Source of the DNA: Pseudoalteromonas sp. MEBiC 03607
Lineage (GTDB): Bacteria > Pseudomonadota > Gammaproteobacteria > Enterobacterales > Alteromonadaceae
Length of the DNA stretch: 64,000 bases
Assembly: GCF_004792295.1 (NCBI RefSeq)
Contig: NZ_SRRY01000001.1
Coordinates: 351,501-415,500 of the forward strand
Direction of reading: 5' to 3'
The notes beneath the pieces were generated by a model, which was not told the origin of the DNA, searched no databases, and saw only the letters and a list, made by a program, of their open reading frames with translations. Position 1 is the stretch's first letter. Each line of letters begins with the position of its first letter. This document shows positions 7,205 to 15,237 of this stretch, piece by piece. A program made the position numbers and the translations under genes.

Positions 7205-9361
7205 ATGCTAGATTCAGCTACTTTATATTATGTAAGCGCCGCTATGATGGCGGTAATGACGTTACTGAACTATTTAACCTGGCGAACAAATAATAATACC
7301 CCGGGTACACTTCTTTATATTTTCTACCCTCTTGTCATGTTTGCATCAGTAATGAGTTTTGCATTACATGGTCATATTAATAATGTAGCCAGTATATCGA
7401 TTGCCAACTCACTACTTTTTTGTGCCTCGATCATTCATGTTCTTGCCGTTTGCCAATTTTTCAATGCTAAGTGTGTCGGTTTCAAAGCTTTTGTCGGTAT
7501 AACTGCAGCATTTGCGCTACTTATGATCTACCTCTCTACTGACAATTCAGAGTTAAGAAGTCGCATTTTAGTTTCTGATTTACAGCATGTTATCGAAGCG
7601 CTGTTCTTATTGGCACTGTTCATTCGCAATGGCCGCAAAAACTACCCTAATGGCAGCATTGTCTATATTTTAATACTCAGCATTATTCTTGCTATTTTTA
7701 CTGGCCGCACTTTATTAATGGGCGATATTGCTAAAGCAGACTTATTATCAGCAAACTGGTTTAGTATTACCCTATTCATTAACGGCGTTATCGCACCCAT
7801 GTTTTATGCCACGGGTATGGCATTATTATGTAATGAACGCCGAGAACAGAATTTAAATCAACTCACTGAAAAAGCACAAAAAGACCTTGAAATTCGCGGC
7901 TTATTTTTGTCAACAATTAGCCATGAAATTCGCACCCCCCTAAATGGTATTTTAGGGAGCGCACAGCTTATCATGAACCAATCAAGTGATCCTCGCGATA
8001 AACCTTACTGTGAAGCGATTATCAACTCTGCAGAATCTCTCAATTTACTGGTTGATAAAGTCCTTGATTATGCAAGTCTAGATCAGCGTGATGAAGCGCT
8101 TTATGAAGAAGATGTTGAGTTTAAAACTTGGTTAAACAATTTATGCTTACTGCTAAGCCCCCTTGCAGAACAAAAACATTTAAAGTTTGAGCTTATTTAC
8201 GATTTACCTGCTCAAGCATGTTACTACTGCGACCAGCAAAAACTAAGACAAGTTATTATTAACTTAGTGGGTAATGCGATTAAATTTACAGACCACGGCG
8301 CAGTAAAAATACATGTAACGTTACTTAAAGAAAGACAATTAGATCATCTTGTTCGCATCAGTGTTATCGACTCAGGTCCGGGTATCGAAGACGAAGAAAT
8401 TATCTTTCTCACAGAACCCTATGTACAAAGCAGTGCAGGTAAAGAAAAAGGCGGAACGGGACTTGGTTTGGCAATAACAAGCCGATTACTCGAAAAGCTT
8501 GGAAGTAAACTTAATATAACCAGTGAGCTAAATAAAGGCAGTACTTTTAGTTTCGATATTTCACTTGCGATTGGTGAGCTAAGTCTTGTTGAACAGCGCC
8601 ACCAATCAAAAGACTATGTCACTGGGCTTGACGTTTTATTGGTCGAAGATCTCGACCTAAACCAAAAAATTGCTATCGAATTTATGGCCGATGACGAGCA
8701 CAAAATTAAGCTCGCAAAAGATGGTAAAAGCGCTATAGAGTTAATGCAAAAGCATCACTTTGACGTAGTGTTACTTGATATGAATTTACCCGATCTCAGT
8801 GGGCAGGATGTATTAAAAAAACTCAAAACTGTTGACCACTTAAATCAACGAACACCGGTGCTTGCCTTTACAGCAAGCCTTAGCCCCGATGAAATAAAAG
8901 AATACTTGGCGCTGGGAATTAAAGATATTGTCGGAAAACCAATAAAGCAACAAAAGCTACGCCAAGCACTTAGCGATTCGCAAACGAACCAGGCTGCAAG
9001 CATAGCTGTCGAGCTGCGCGACACTTTGTACGATGAAACGGCTGCAGCGACACTTGTAAGCTCATTTAATGAAGATGAAGTATCATCAATCTACAACGAA
9101 TTTGTTTTATCAGCTCGTAACAAGTTGATTCGCTGTCAACAACTTGTAGAAGATGATAAAGAACAGTGCATCAAGCTTCTCCACCGCCAAGCCAGTACCG
9201 CTTTGCAATTAGGCTTTAACCGTTACGGCTTAGAGCTTAAAAAAATAGAGCGTAAGTTACTCGACAACAAACCTCTTAAAGACTCGCTTACAGATACACT
9301 TGTGCTGTGGCAAGACAGCCTTCAAGCCTACTTAAAACATGTAAGAAGTGAATTAACTTAG
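7205..9361 (+). CDS. Membrane hybrid histidine kinase with receiver and HPt-like domains
   Basis: A 718-residue sensor kinase. Order: seven or so hydrophobic helices (about residues 5-215) with almost no periplasmic domain; HisKA with H240 in SHEIRTPLNG; HATPase with NAIKFTDHG, DSGPGIE and GGTGLGLAI; receiver with acidic pair VEDLDLN, phospho-Asp525 in LLDMNLPD and Lys in VGKPI; and a C-terminal helical HPt-like domain with H660 in LLHRQASTALQLGF, where the usual H-x-L-K-G is altered to H-R-Q-A-S. Whether the HPt works is uncertain. No dedicated output protein is adjacent except the preceding CsgD-like regulator, which lacks a phospho-acceptor. Signal is unknown. Confidence 0.88.
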   Translation: MLDSATLYYVSAAMMAVMTLLNYLTWRTNNNTPGTLLYIFYPLVMFASVMSFALHGHINNVASISIANSLLFCASIIHVLAVCQFFNAKCVGFKAFVGITAAFALLMIYLSTDNSELRSRILVSDLQHVIEALFLLALFIRNGRKNYPNGSIVYILILSIILAIFTGRTLLMGDIAKADLLSANWFSITLFINGVIAPMFYATGMALLCNERREQNLNQLTEKAQKDLEIRGLFLSTISHEIRTPLNGILGSAQLIMNQSSDPRDKPYCEAIINSAESLNLLVDKVLDYASLDQRDEALYEEDVEFKTWLNNLCLLLSPLAEQKHLKFELIYDLPAQACYYCDQQKLRQVIINLVGNAIKFTDHGAVKIHVTLLKERQLDHLVRISVIDSGPGIEDEEIIFLTEPYVQSSAGKEKGGTGLGLAITSRLLEKLGSKLNITSELNKGSTFSFDISLAIGELSLVEQRHQSKDYVTGLDVLLVEDLDLNQKIAIEFMADDEHKIKLAKDGKSAIELMQKHHFDVVLLDMNLPDLSGQDVLKKLKTVDHLNQRTPVLAFTASLSPDEIKEYLALGIKDIVGKPIKQQKLRQALSDSQTNQAASIAVELRDTLYDETAAATLVSSFNEDEVSSIYNEFVLSARNKLIRCQQLVEDDKEQCIKLLHRQASTALQLGFNRYGLELKKIERKLLDNKPLKDSLTDTLVLWQDSLQAYLKHVRSELT

Positions 9362-9400
9362 GGAAAGCGGAAGCGTTAAAACCTAACCAATAGAAGTTTA

Positions 9401-9433
9401 AGTCGGGTGTTTTCAATAAAGAAACAACCGGCT
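9401..9433. terminator. Imperfect hairpin between convergent genes
   Basis: AGTCGGGTGTTTTC and GAAACAACCGGCT can pair with bulges and G-U pairs between the kinase and manC stops. It may terminate both transcripts, but the fold is imperfect. Confidence 0.35.
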
Positions 9434-9454
9434 CAATTTAGTTAAAACTTATAG

Positions 9455-10870
9455 CTAGTCCCTACCATACCTATCATCAAATCGCTCGATGTCGCTTTCA
9501 TCAAGTATTGCACCGGTTTGTACTTCAATAACGATCAGAGGTGTGGCTTGTTGATTAGCGAGGCTATGTAATTGTTTAGCCGCAATATAACAAGATTGAT
9601 CGGCTGTTAGCTCAAACTCGTCATCACCTACTCGCACACTTGCCACTCCAGATACGACAACCCAATGCTCTGCACGGTGCTGATGGCGTTGAGTTGAGAG
9701 TTTTGCACCGCTGTTGACGATTATTTTCTTTACCTTAAAGCCAGTACTTTCAATTAAAGTTCGATAGTTGCCCCAAGGTCTGAATACCGCTTGATGGTGA
9801 GTCAATTTGTCATTATCAATAACAGCAAGCTGCTTAAGTAAGTCAGGAAGCTTATCGAGCGCACTTTTATCTGCCACTAAAGTGGCATCATGAGTATGAA
9901 TAATTGCTTGATTACTCACGCCGAGCGCCGCAATAGTGTGGTCGGCTTCGCTGATGAGTAGATTATTTTCGCTATCTAAACTCACGCCTTGCGAGGCTAA
10001 ATAGTTACCATGACAGTCTTTTTCAGCGATTTTAGAGAGTGCTGAAAAGCTGCCAACATCACTCCAACTTAAATCAACAGGAATAACAGCAACGTTAGCG
10101 CTACGCTCCAAAATAGCATAATCAATGGAATCACTTGGGCACGCTGTAAGCGCATTCGCTACAGGCCGTTGAAAACCTAAATCTGCAGTAAAGCTAGCCG
10201 CCTTTGCGACACTGTCAGCAATCTTTGGCGCAAAACGATTAAGTTCGCTTAAATACACATCCGGCAAAAATAAGAACATGCCGCTATTCCAGCCATATTC
10301 ACCACTGGCAAGGTATTTCTCGGCTAATTGCCGGGCTGGTTTTTCTTTGAATTCAGCCACCTTAAAGCAGCCTTCATGGGCTAACGGCTCACCTTGGCGA
10401 ATATAACCATAACCAGTATGTGGCTCAGTGGGTGTAATGGCAAAGGTCACTAACTGTTGTTGCTGGCAAAGCGCTATAGCATTATCTAAGCATGCAATAA
10501 GCTTATCAAAATCACTTATGTGGTGATCAGCAGGCATGACTAGTAAGGGATCCGTTAGGCCATTTTGCAACGCAAATTCAGCTGCTAAGGCAATCGCTGG
10601 CGCGGTATTTTTACCTTCAGGCTCCAGCAGTAGAGTATAGCTATCTGTGATTTCTGCAATTTGCGCTTTAGCAATAAAACGGTGCTCTTCATTGCATACT
10701 AAAATCGGCGCATTAAATCGTGAGTCAGCCACTCGTAACAACGTGCTCTGTAACAGTGATTTTTCGCTAAGCAAAGACAAAAATTGCTTAGGCATCGCTT
10801 TACGTGACAAAGGCCATAAACGAGAACCTATGCCACCAGCAAGAATAACGGGGGTGATTTTGCGACTCAT
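9455..10870 (-). CDS. manC: Mannose-1-phosphate guanylyltransferase / mannose-6-phosphate isomerase
   Basis: Bifunctional enzyme of GDP-mannose synthesis for surface polysaccharides. The 471-residue product has the nucleotidyltransferase signature GGIGSRLWPLSRKAMPKQF at the N-terminus, VMPADHH, the substrate loop FKEKPA and a C-terminal cupin isomerase domain (FRPWGNYRTL, STQRHQHRAEHW with metal-binding histidines). Length is the normal one for two-domain ManC. It stands alone, away from any polysaccharide cluster. It begins 65 bp after the yafV stop on the same strand with no terminator seen, so readthrough from the ybdL-yafV unit is possible. Confidence 0.93.
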   Translation of the reverse strand: MSRKITPVILAGGIGSRLWPLSRKAMPKQFLSLLSEKSLLQSTLLRVADSRFNAPILVCNEEHRFIAKAQIAEITDSYTLLLEPEGKNTAPAIALAAEFALQNGLTDPLLVMPADHHISDFDKLIACLDNAIALCQQQQLVTFAITPTEPHTGYGYIRQGEPLAHEGCFKVAEFKEKPARQLAEKYLASGEYGWNSGMFLFLPDVYLSELNRFAPKIADSVAKAASFTADLGFQRPVANALTACPSDSIDYAILERSANVAVIPVDLSWSDVGSFSALSKIAEKDCHGNYLASQGVSLDSENNLLISEADHTIAALGVSNQAIIHTHDATLVADKSALDKLPDLLKQLAVIDNDKLTHHQAVFRPWGNYRTLIESTGFKVKKIIVNSGAKLSTQRHQHRAEHWVVVSGVASVRVGDDEFELTADQSCYIAAKQLHSLANQQATPLIVIEVQTGAILDESDIERFDDRYGRD

Positions 10871-10935
10871 GATTGCTTAAAGTAAATTATCCAACCATGA
10901 GTTTAACAAATTTTTGAGTAGGCTTCTTCGAGCAA

Positions 10936-11709
10936 TTACAGTAACTGAAATTGATCAGCGTCTAAATGAGCAGGAAAAGCCTTTCTAAAGTCATCTAAAG
11001 GTGATTTTTCTAAGCGCTTAATAATGATACCCGATTGGTTATCTTCAAGCGCTGCCAAGGTATCACCTTTAAAATCATATACAGCAGTGCCTCCGCTGTG
11101 GGCAACATCATTACCATCAGCGCCAATGCGGTTTACGCCTGCGACATAACAGAGGTTTTCCATTGCGCGTGCTTTTAACAGGGTATCCCACACATTGCGA
11201 CGAGCAGCGGGCCAATTAGCTACGTTTATCATCACATCATAGTCGTTGCAATTACGCTGAAATACAGGAAAGCGAAGGTCGTAACACACTTGCGGTAAAA
11301 TGCGAAAATCATTAATAGTGAATATCTCGCGCTGTGTACCTGCTGCAACAAAATTGCCTTCGTTACCTAAACAGAATAAATGGCGTTTGTCGTAATACTT
11401 TACTTCGCCGTTTGGCCAAGCCCAATAAAAGCGATTGGCCTTTTTATCACCTTTTGCGACTAAAACAGAGCCTGCAACCACAGCATTTTTTTGCTTAGCT
11501 GTGGCTTTTAACCAGCTAAGTACCTCACCTTGCTCAGGCTCACTGCAATCTAGATTAATCGCAAAACCAGTAGCAAATGTTTCTGGCAAGACAATTAAAT
11601 CAACTTGCTCTTTTAAGCCATTAAGCTGATCAGTAAAATGCGCAAGATTAGCGTTTTTATCAAGCCAGTGCAGTGAGGACTGCACTAAAGCTAAGGTTAA
11701 AGTTGACAT
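10936..11709 (-). CDS. yafV: Omega-amidase, nitrilase superfamily (YafV)
   Basis: Hydrolyses the amide of alpha-ketoglutaramate, the product left when glutamine donates its amino group to a keto acid. The 257-residue protein shows the nitrilase triad: Glu in VLPETFATGF, Lys in YYDKRHLF and Cys in QVCYDLRFPVF. It overlaps the upstream ybdL aminotransferase by 13 nt. The pair makes sense in methionine salvage: YbdL transaminates 4-methylthio-2-oxobutanoate with glutamine and the amidase pulls the reaction forward. That pairing is inference from family knowledge and adjacency. Confidence 0.92.
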   Translation of the reverse strand: MSTLTLALVQSSLHWLDKNANLAHFTDQLNGLKEQVDLIVLPETFATGFAINLDCSEPEQGEVLSWLKATAKQKNAVVAGSVLVAKGDKKANRFYWAWPNGEVKYYDKRHLFCLGNEGNFVAAGTQREIFTINDFRILPQVCYDLRFPVFQRNCNDYDVMINVANWPAARRNVWDTLLKARAMENLCYVAGVNRIGADGNDVAHSGGTAVYDFKGDTLAALEDNQSGIIIKRLEKSPLDDFRKAFPAHLDADQFQLL

Positions 11710-12839
11710 AAAATCTCCGCGGCGCGTTTTAATGTGTCATCATTTTTTGCAAAACATAAACGAATCACTTTGTCGCTGCTTACGCTGTTGTAAAACACAC
11801 TAAGCGGCACAGCTGCAACACCAGCTTGCTCTACCAGCCAATGGCAAAACTCAACATCATCAAGATCAGATACATCACTATAATCGAGCAATAAGAAGTA
11901 GGTGCCTTCACTTGGTAATATTTTAAAGCGACTGTGTGCTAGTGCTTCGCTAAGTAAATCGCGTTTTTGTTGATAAAAAAGGTTCAGTTCATCAACATGC
12001 TCAGGCTCTAACTCAAGCATATCGGCTAGTGCATGCTGGGCAGGCGTAAAGCTTGAAAAAGTCACGTATTGGTGAATTTTACGAAACTCCACCATTAGCT
12101 GAGCAGGCGCAACACAATAACCCATCTTCCAGCCGGTGCTGTGAAAGGTTTTGCCAAAGCTTGAGATCACAAAACTGCGTGCAAATAACTCAGGGTCGGT
12201 CAGCGCACTTAAATGAAAAGCGCCATCAAAGGTGATGTGCTCATACACTTCATCACTAATTACATATAAATCATGCTTAGCAACAAGTGCTTTAAGGGCA
12301 TTAGTATCTTCTGTTTTAAAGATTTTACCGCTTGGGTTATGTGGCGTGTTGATAATGATGACACGCGTTTTGTCTGTAATGACATCGGCTACGGCTTGCC
12401 AATCAATTTTGTAATCAGGCGCATGCAAGGCAACGTGAACTGAGCGACCACCGGCAAGTTCGATTGCTGGCTGGTACGAGTCATACGCGGGGTCAAATAC
12501 CACAACTTCATCACCCTCTTTGACAAGTGCTTGAATCGCCACGAACAATGCCTCTGTAGCTCCTGAAGTGACAGTAACTTGTTGCTCATAATTTATGTTG
12601 TTATGGTATTTTCTAGCAATCAGTGCGGCTATTTGCTGCTGCAGCCTTGCAACACCACTTGAAGGTGCATATTGATTTACCCCCTCAAGTACATAATGAT
12701 TAAGCTGTTTTTTTAGTAATTCAGGTGCATCAAACTCAGGAAAACCCTGAGATAAGTTAAGCGCTTGGTACTTATTTGCCAGAGCGGTCATTTGACTAAA
12801 AATGCTGGTGCCTAAATTCGGCAATTTACTTTCAAACAC
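11697..12839 (-). CDS. ybdL: Methionine aminotransferase (YbdL type, PLP-dependent)
   Basis: Class I/II aminotransferase that interconverts methionine and 4-methylthio-2-oxobutanoate, the last step of methionine salvage. The 380-residue product has NLSQGFPEFDAP near the N-terminus, NTPHNPSG, DEVYEHITFDG and the PLP lysine in SSFGKTFHSTGWK. It starts with GTG at 12839 with AAGGA 7 nt before it. Divergent from mtnB; the 99-bp shared promoter region carries a met-box-like operator at 12895-12910. Overlaps yafV. Confidence 0.9.
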   Translation of the reverse strand: MFESKLPNLGTSIFSQMTALANKYQALNLSQGFPEFDAPELLKKQLNHYVLEGVNQYAPSSGVARLQQQIAALIARKYHNNINYEQQVTVTSGATEALFVAIQALVKEGDEVVVFDPAYDSYQPAIELAGGRSVHVALHAPDYKIDWQAVADVITDKTRVIIINTPHNPSGKIFKTEDTNALKALVAKHDLYVISDEVYEHITFDGAFHLSALTDPELFARSFVISSFGKTFHSTGWKMGYCVAPAQLMVEFRKIHQYVTFSSFTPAQHALADMLELEPEHVDELNLFYQQKRDLLSEALAHSRFKILPSEGTYFLLLDYSDVSDLDDVEFCHWLVEQAGVAAVPLSVFYNSVSSDKVIRLCFAKNDDTLKRAAEILCQL

Positions 12840-12894
12840 AGAGGTTCCTTAAAGATGGTTTTGCGCCCGAAGCGATGCTATCATTGCTTAAAAC

Positions 12895-12910
12895 AGATGT
12901 ATAGCCGTCT
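12895..12910. promoter_or_regulatory. Candidate MetJ operator in the ybdL/mtnB promoter
   Basis: Two adjacent 8-mers, AGATGTAT and AGCCGTCT, match the MetJ met box AGACGTCT at 6/8 and 7/8. The site lies 29 nt before the mtnB ATG and overlaps the -35 position of a -10-like TAGAAT (12921-12926). A nearly identical element lies in the mtnA/mtnK promoter at 18484-18499; 16 of 20 positions are shared when four flanking bases are included. MetJ as binder is inference. Confidence 0.6.
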
Positions 12911-12938
12911 AAATATTTTTTAGAATGTCGAGGAATAT

Positions 12939-13568
12939 ATGCATAACAATACCGCTATTTCAGAACTAATTGAAGCCGGTAAATGGGTAAGTCAACGCGG
13001 TTGGGTCCCTGCTACTGGTGGTAACTTTTCAGCCCGCACAGCAAGTGGCTATGTTGTCACAGCAAGTGGCTTCGATAAAGGCCAACTCGGCACTCATGCG
13101 TTTATTGAATTTGATCATGAAGGTAATCGCACTAAGGGCTCAGGTAATCCTTCAGCCGAAACTGAGCTGCATCTAAATATGTATAAGCTGATCCCATCAG
13201 CAAACTATGTCTTACACACTCATTCGGTAGCGGCAACCGTGTTATCGCGTGTTATTAAAGGCCATACTATCAACTTACACGGCTACGAAATGCAAAAGTC
13301 TTTAAGTGGTGTTAAATCGCATTTAGATACGCTAAGTATTCCTATTTTTGATAACGACCAAGACATCGACCGTTTAAGTTTACTTGTCAGTGATCATCAC
13401 CTTCATACCCCTATTGAGCATGCCGTATTAATCCGCGGCCACGGTTTATACGTGGTTGGTCGCGATATCAAAGAAGTACTGCGTCATTTAGAAGGCTTAG
13501 AGTTTTTGTTTAGCTGTGAACTTGAGCGCTTAAAACTAGAAGGCATTCAAGCTGGAGTTCAGCCATGA
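12939..13568 (+). CDS. mtnB: Methylthioribulose-1-phosphate dehydratase
   Basis: Class II aldolase-like zinc enzyme that dehydrates methylthioribulose 1-phosphate in methionine salvage. The 209-residue protein has the phosphate-binding ATGGNFSAR stretch, SGNPSAETELHLNMY, zinc histidines in LHTHSVAATVLSR and a C-terminal RGHGLYVVG. It starts at ATG 12939 with AGGA just upstream and its stop overlaps mtnC by 4 nt. First gene of mtnB-mtnC-mtnD-GGCT. Confidence 0.95.
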   Translation: MHNNTAISELIEAGKWVSQRGWVPATGGNFSARTASGYVVTASGFDKGQLGTHAFIEFDHEGNRTKGSGNPSAETELHLNMYKLIPSANYVLHTHSVAATVLSRVIKGHTINLHGYEMQKSLSGVKSHLDTLSIPIFDNDQDIDRLSLLVSDHHLHTPIEHAVLIRGHGLYVVGRDIKEVLRHLEGLEFLFSCELERLKLEGIQAGVQP

Positions 13569-14251
13569 TCAAAGCGATTTTAACCGATATTGAAGGCACA
13601 ATTACCCGCATTTCTTTTGTCAAAGACGTCTTATTCCCTTACGCTGCAGGGCAATTACCCGAGTTTGTAAAATCACATCAAACAGACCCAGAGGTTGCAG
13701 CCCAAATTGATGCTGTTAAAGCACATATTGAACAACCAGAAGCCGATATTGACGCGGTTATTAAGCATTTAATTCATTGGATAGAAACGGACCAAAAAAT
13801 TACTCCACTTAAGCAATTGCAAGGATTAATTTGGCAAACTGGCTACGAAAATGGTGATTTTACTGGCCACCTTTACCCTGATGCTTATGACTTTTTACAA
13901 GCCCAAAAACAAGCGGGCAAAAGTCTCTATGTGTACTCATCTGGCTCAGTAAAAGCCCAACACCTGATTTTTGAGTTTTCTGATTATGGTGATGTTAGAC
14001 CTTTATTCAGTGGTTACTTCGATACTAAAGTAGGCGCAAAACAACAGCAAAGCTCTTATGAGAATATTATTGCTGAACTGCCTTTTGACGCTGAAGAGGT
14101 GCTATTTTTAAGCGATGTTGAAGCAGAGCTTGATGCTGCAAAAGCGGCAGGTCTGCGAACGCTTCACCTTATTCGAGATGGCCAAGAAGCAAGTGATATC
14201 CACCCATATATTAACGATTTCACAGCATTCAGCGCGGAGCTTTTAGTATGA
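13565..14251 (+). CDS. mtnC: Enolase-phosphatase E1
   Basis: HAD-superfamily enzyme that enolises and dephosphorylates 2,3-diketo-5-methylthiopentyl-1-phosphate to the acireductone. The 228-residue protein has the HAD motif as D8-I-E10-G-T (TDIEGTITRISFVKDVLFPYA), YVYSSGSVKAQ for motif II, and FLSDVEAELDAAKAAGL for motif III. ATGA overlaps on both sides with mtnB and mtnD indicate translational coupling. Confidence 0.95.
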   Translation: MIKAILTDIEGTITRISFVKDVLFPYAAGQLPEFVKSHQTDPEVAAQIDAVKAHIEQPEADIDAVIKHLIHWIETDQKITPLKQLQGLIWQTGYENGDFTGHLYPDAYDFLQAQKQAGKSLYVYSSGSVKAQHLIFEFSDYGDVRPLFSGYFDTKVGAKQQQSSYENIIAELPFDAEEVLFLSDVEAELDAAKAAGLRTLHLIRDGQEASDIHPYINDFTAFSAELLV

Positions 14252-14790
14252 GTCAATTAACTATTTTTAATGATACAAACGCAGATAACATACTGTTTCA
14301 TAGTGAAGATTTAAGCGCTATTGCTAGAGAGCTTAATGCGGTTGGCGTTCGCTTTGAGCAATGGCAAGCAACGGCACAGATTGATCAAGACACCAGTCAT
14401 GACGCTATTTTAACTGCCTATGCTAACGATATAGAACGCCTTAAGGCTGAAGGTGGCTATCAAACAGTGGATGTTATTTCGCTTGCAAAAGGTAACCCAA
14501 ATGCCAGCGAATTACGCAGCAAGTTCTTATTTGAACATACTCATAGTGAAGATGAAGTGCGCTTTTTTGTGAAAGGCCAAGGTTTATTTTGCCTACACTT
14601 GGGCGATAAAGTGTATCAAGTTCTTTGCCAACAAGGCGACCTGATTTCAGTACCTGAGCTTACACCACATTGGTTTGATATGGGCAGTGATCCTGAATTC
14701 ACAGCAATTCGCTTATTCAATAATACTGAAGGCTGGGTCGCGCAAAGTACTGAGTCTGATATTGCTAACAACTTTCCCCTTTTGGATTAA
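14248..14790 (+). CDS. mtnD: Acireductone dioxygenase
   Basis: Cupin metalloenzyme that cleaves acireductone with O2; the iron form gives 4-methylthio-2-oxobutanoate and formate. The 180-residue protein carries the metal-binding FEHTHSEDEVRFF stretch (two His and a Glu) and the later His in LTPHWFDMG. Its product is the substrate of the aminotransferase encoded divergently at 11697-12839. Overlaps mtnC by 4 nt; the next gene starts 1 nt after its stop. Confidence 0.95.
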   Translation: MSQLTIFNDTNADNILFHSEDLSAIARELNAVGVRFEQWQATAQIDQDTSHDAILTAYANDIERLKAEGGYQTVDVISLAKGNPNASELRSKFLFEHTHSEDEVRFFVKGQGLFCLHLGDKVYQVLCQQGDLISVPELTPHWFDMGSDPEFTAIRLFNNTEGWVAQSTESDIANNFPLLD

Positions 14791-14791
14791 T

Positions 14792-15133
14792 ATGGAAAAG
14801 CTATTTTCGTACGGTACCTTGCAGTACCCACAAGTTCAGTTAGATACCTTTGGGCGTTTGCTCGAAGGTCAACCAGCCACGCTGACAGGGTATGTAGTTG
14901 GCGAAGTAGAGATCACCGACGAGGCCGTACTTAAAAGCAGTGGGCAACGTTTTCATCCTGCATTATTAAAAACAGGTAATGAAAGCGATTCTGTGAGCGG
15001 CACAATCTACTTAATTACAGAGCAAGAGCTTGCACAAGCAGATAAATACGAAGTGGACGACTATCAACGCATTGCAGAAAAATTCCTCTGCCATACTAAT
15101 GCGTGGGTATATGTTGCAAAAAATAGTCTTTAA
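14792..15133 (+). CDS. Gamma-glutamylcyclotransferase-like (AIG2/GGCT) protein
   Basis: A 113-residue protein with the GGCT-fold start LFSYGTLQYPQVQ (the YGSL/YGTL motif that binds the gamma-glutamyl group) and VSGTIYLITEQELAQADKYEVDDYQRI. The Glu in the YEVDDY region fits the family's acid. It starts 1 nt after the mtnD stop, so it is expressed with methionine salvage, but its substrate is unknown. A longer in-frame ATG at 14675 lies inside mtnD and is not credible. Confidence 0.85.
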   Translation: MEKLFSYGTLQYPQVQLDTFGRLLEGQPATLTGYVVGEVEITDEAVLKSSGQRFHPALLKTGNESDSVSGTIYLITEQELAQADKYEVDDYQRIAEKFLCHTNAWVYVAKNSL

Positions 15134-15185
15134 TTTACAAAAATAAAACAAAAAAACCCAATTACAGTACAACTTCTGTTATTAT

Positions 15186-15237
15186 CGACCCCATTAATAA
15201 GTACTAATTATTTGCTAAAGGACTAAAAATGGGGTCG
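15186..15237 (+). promoter_or_regulatory. 10-bp inverted repeat that covers the regulator start codon
   Basis: CGACCCCATT (15186-15195) is the exact complement of AATGGGGTCG (15228-15237); the right arm contains the ATG of the CadC-like gene and the AAAGGA ribosome site (15217-15222) is in the loop. If transcribed whole it could mask translation start. A -10-like TTATTAT at 15178-15184 would start transcription inside the left arm, so this is uncertain. Confidence 0.35.
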
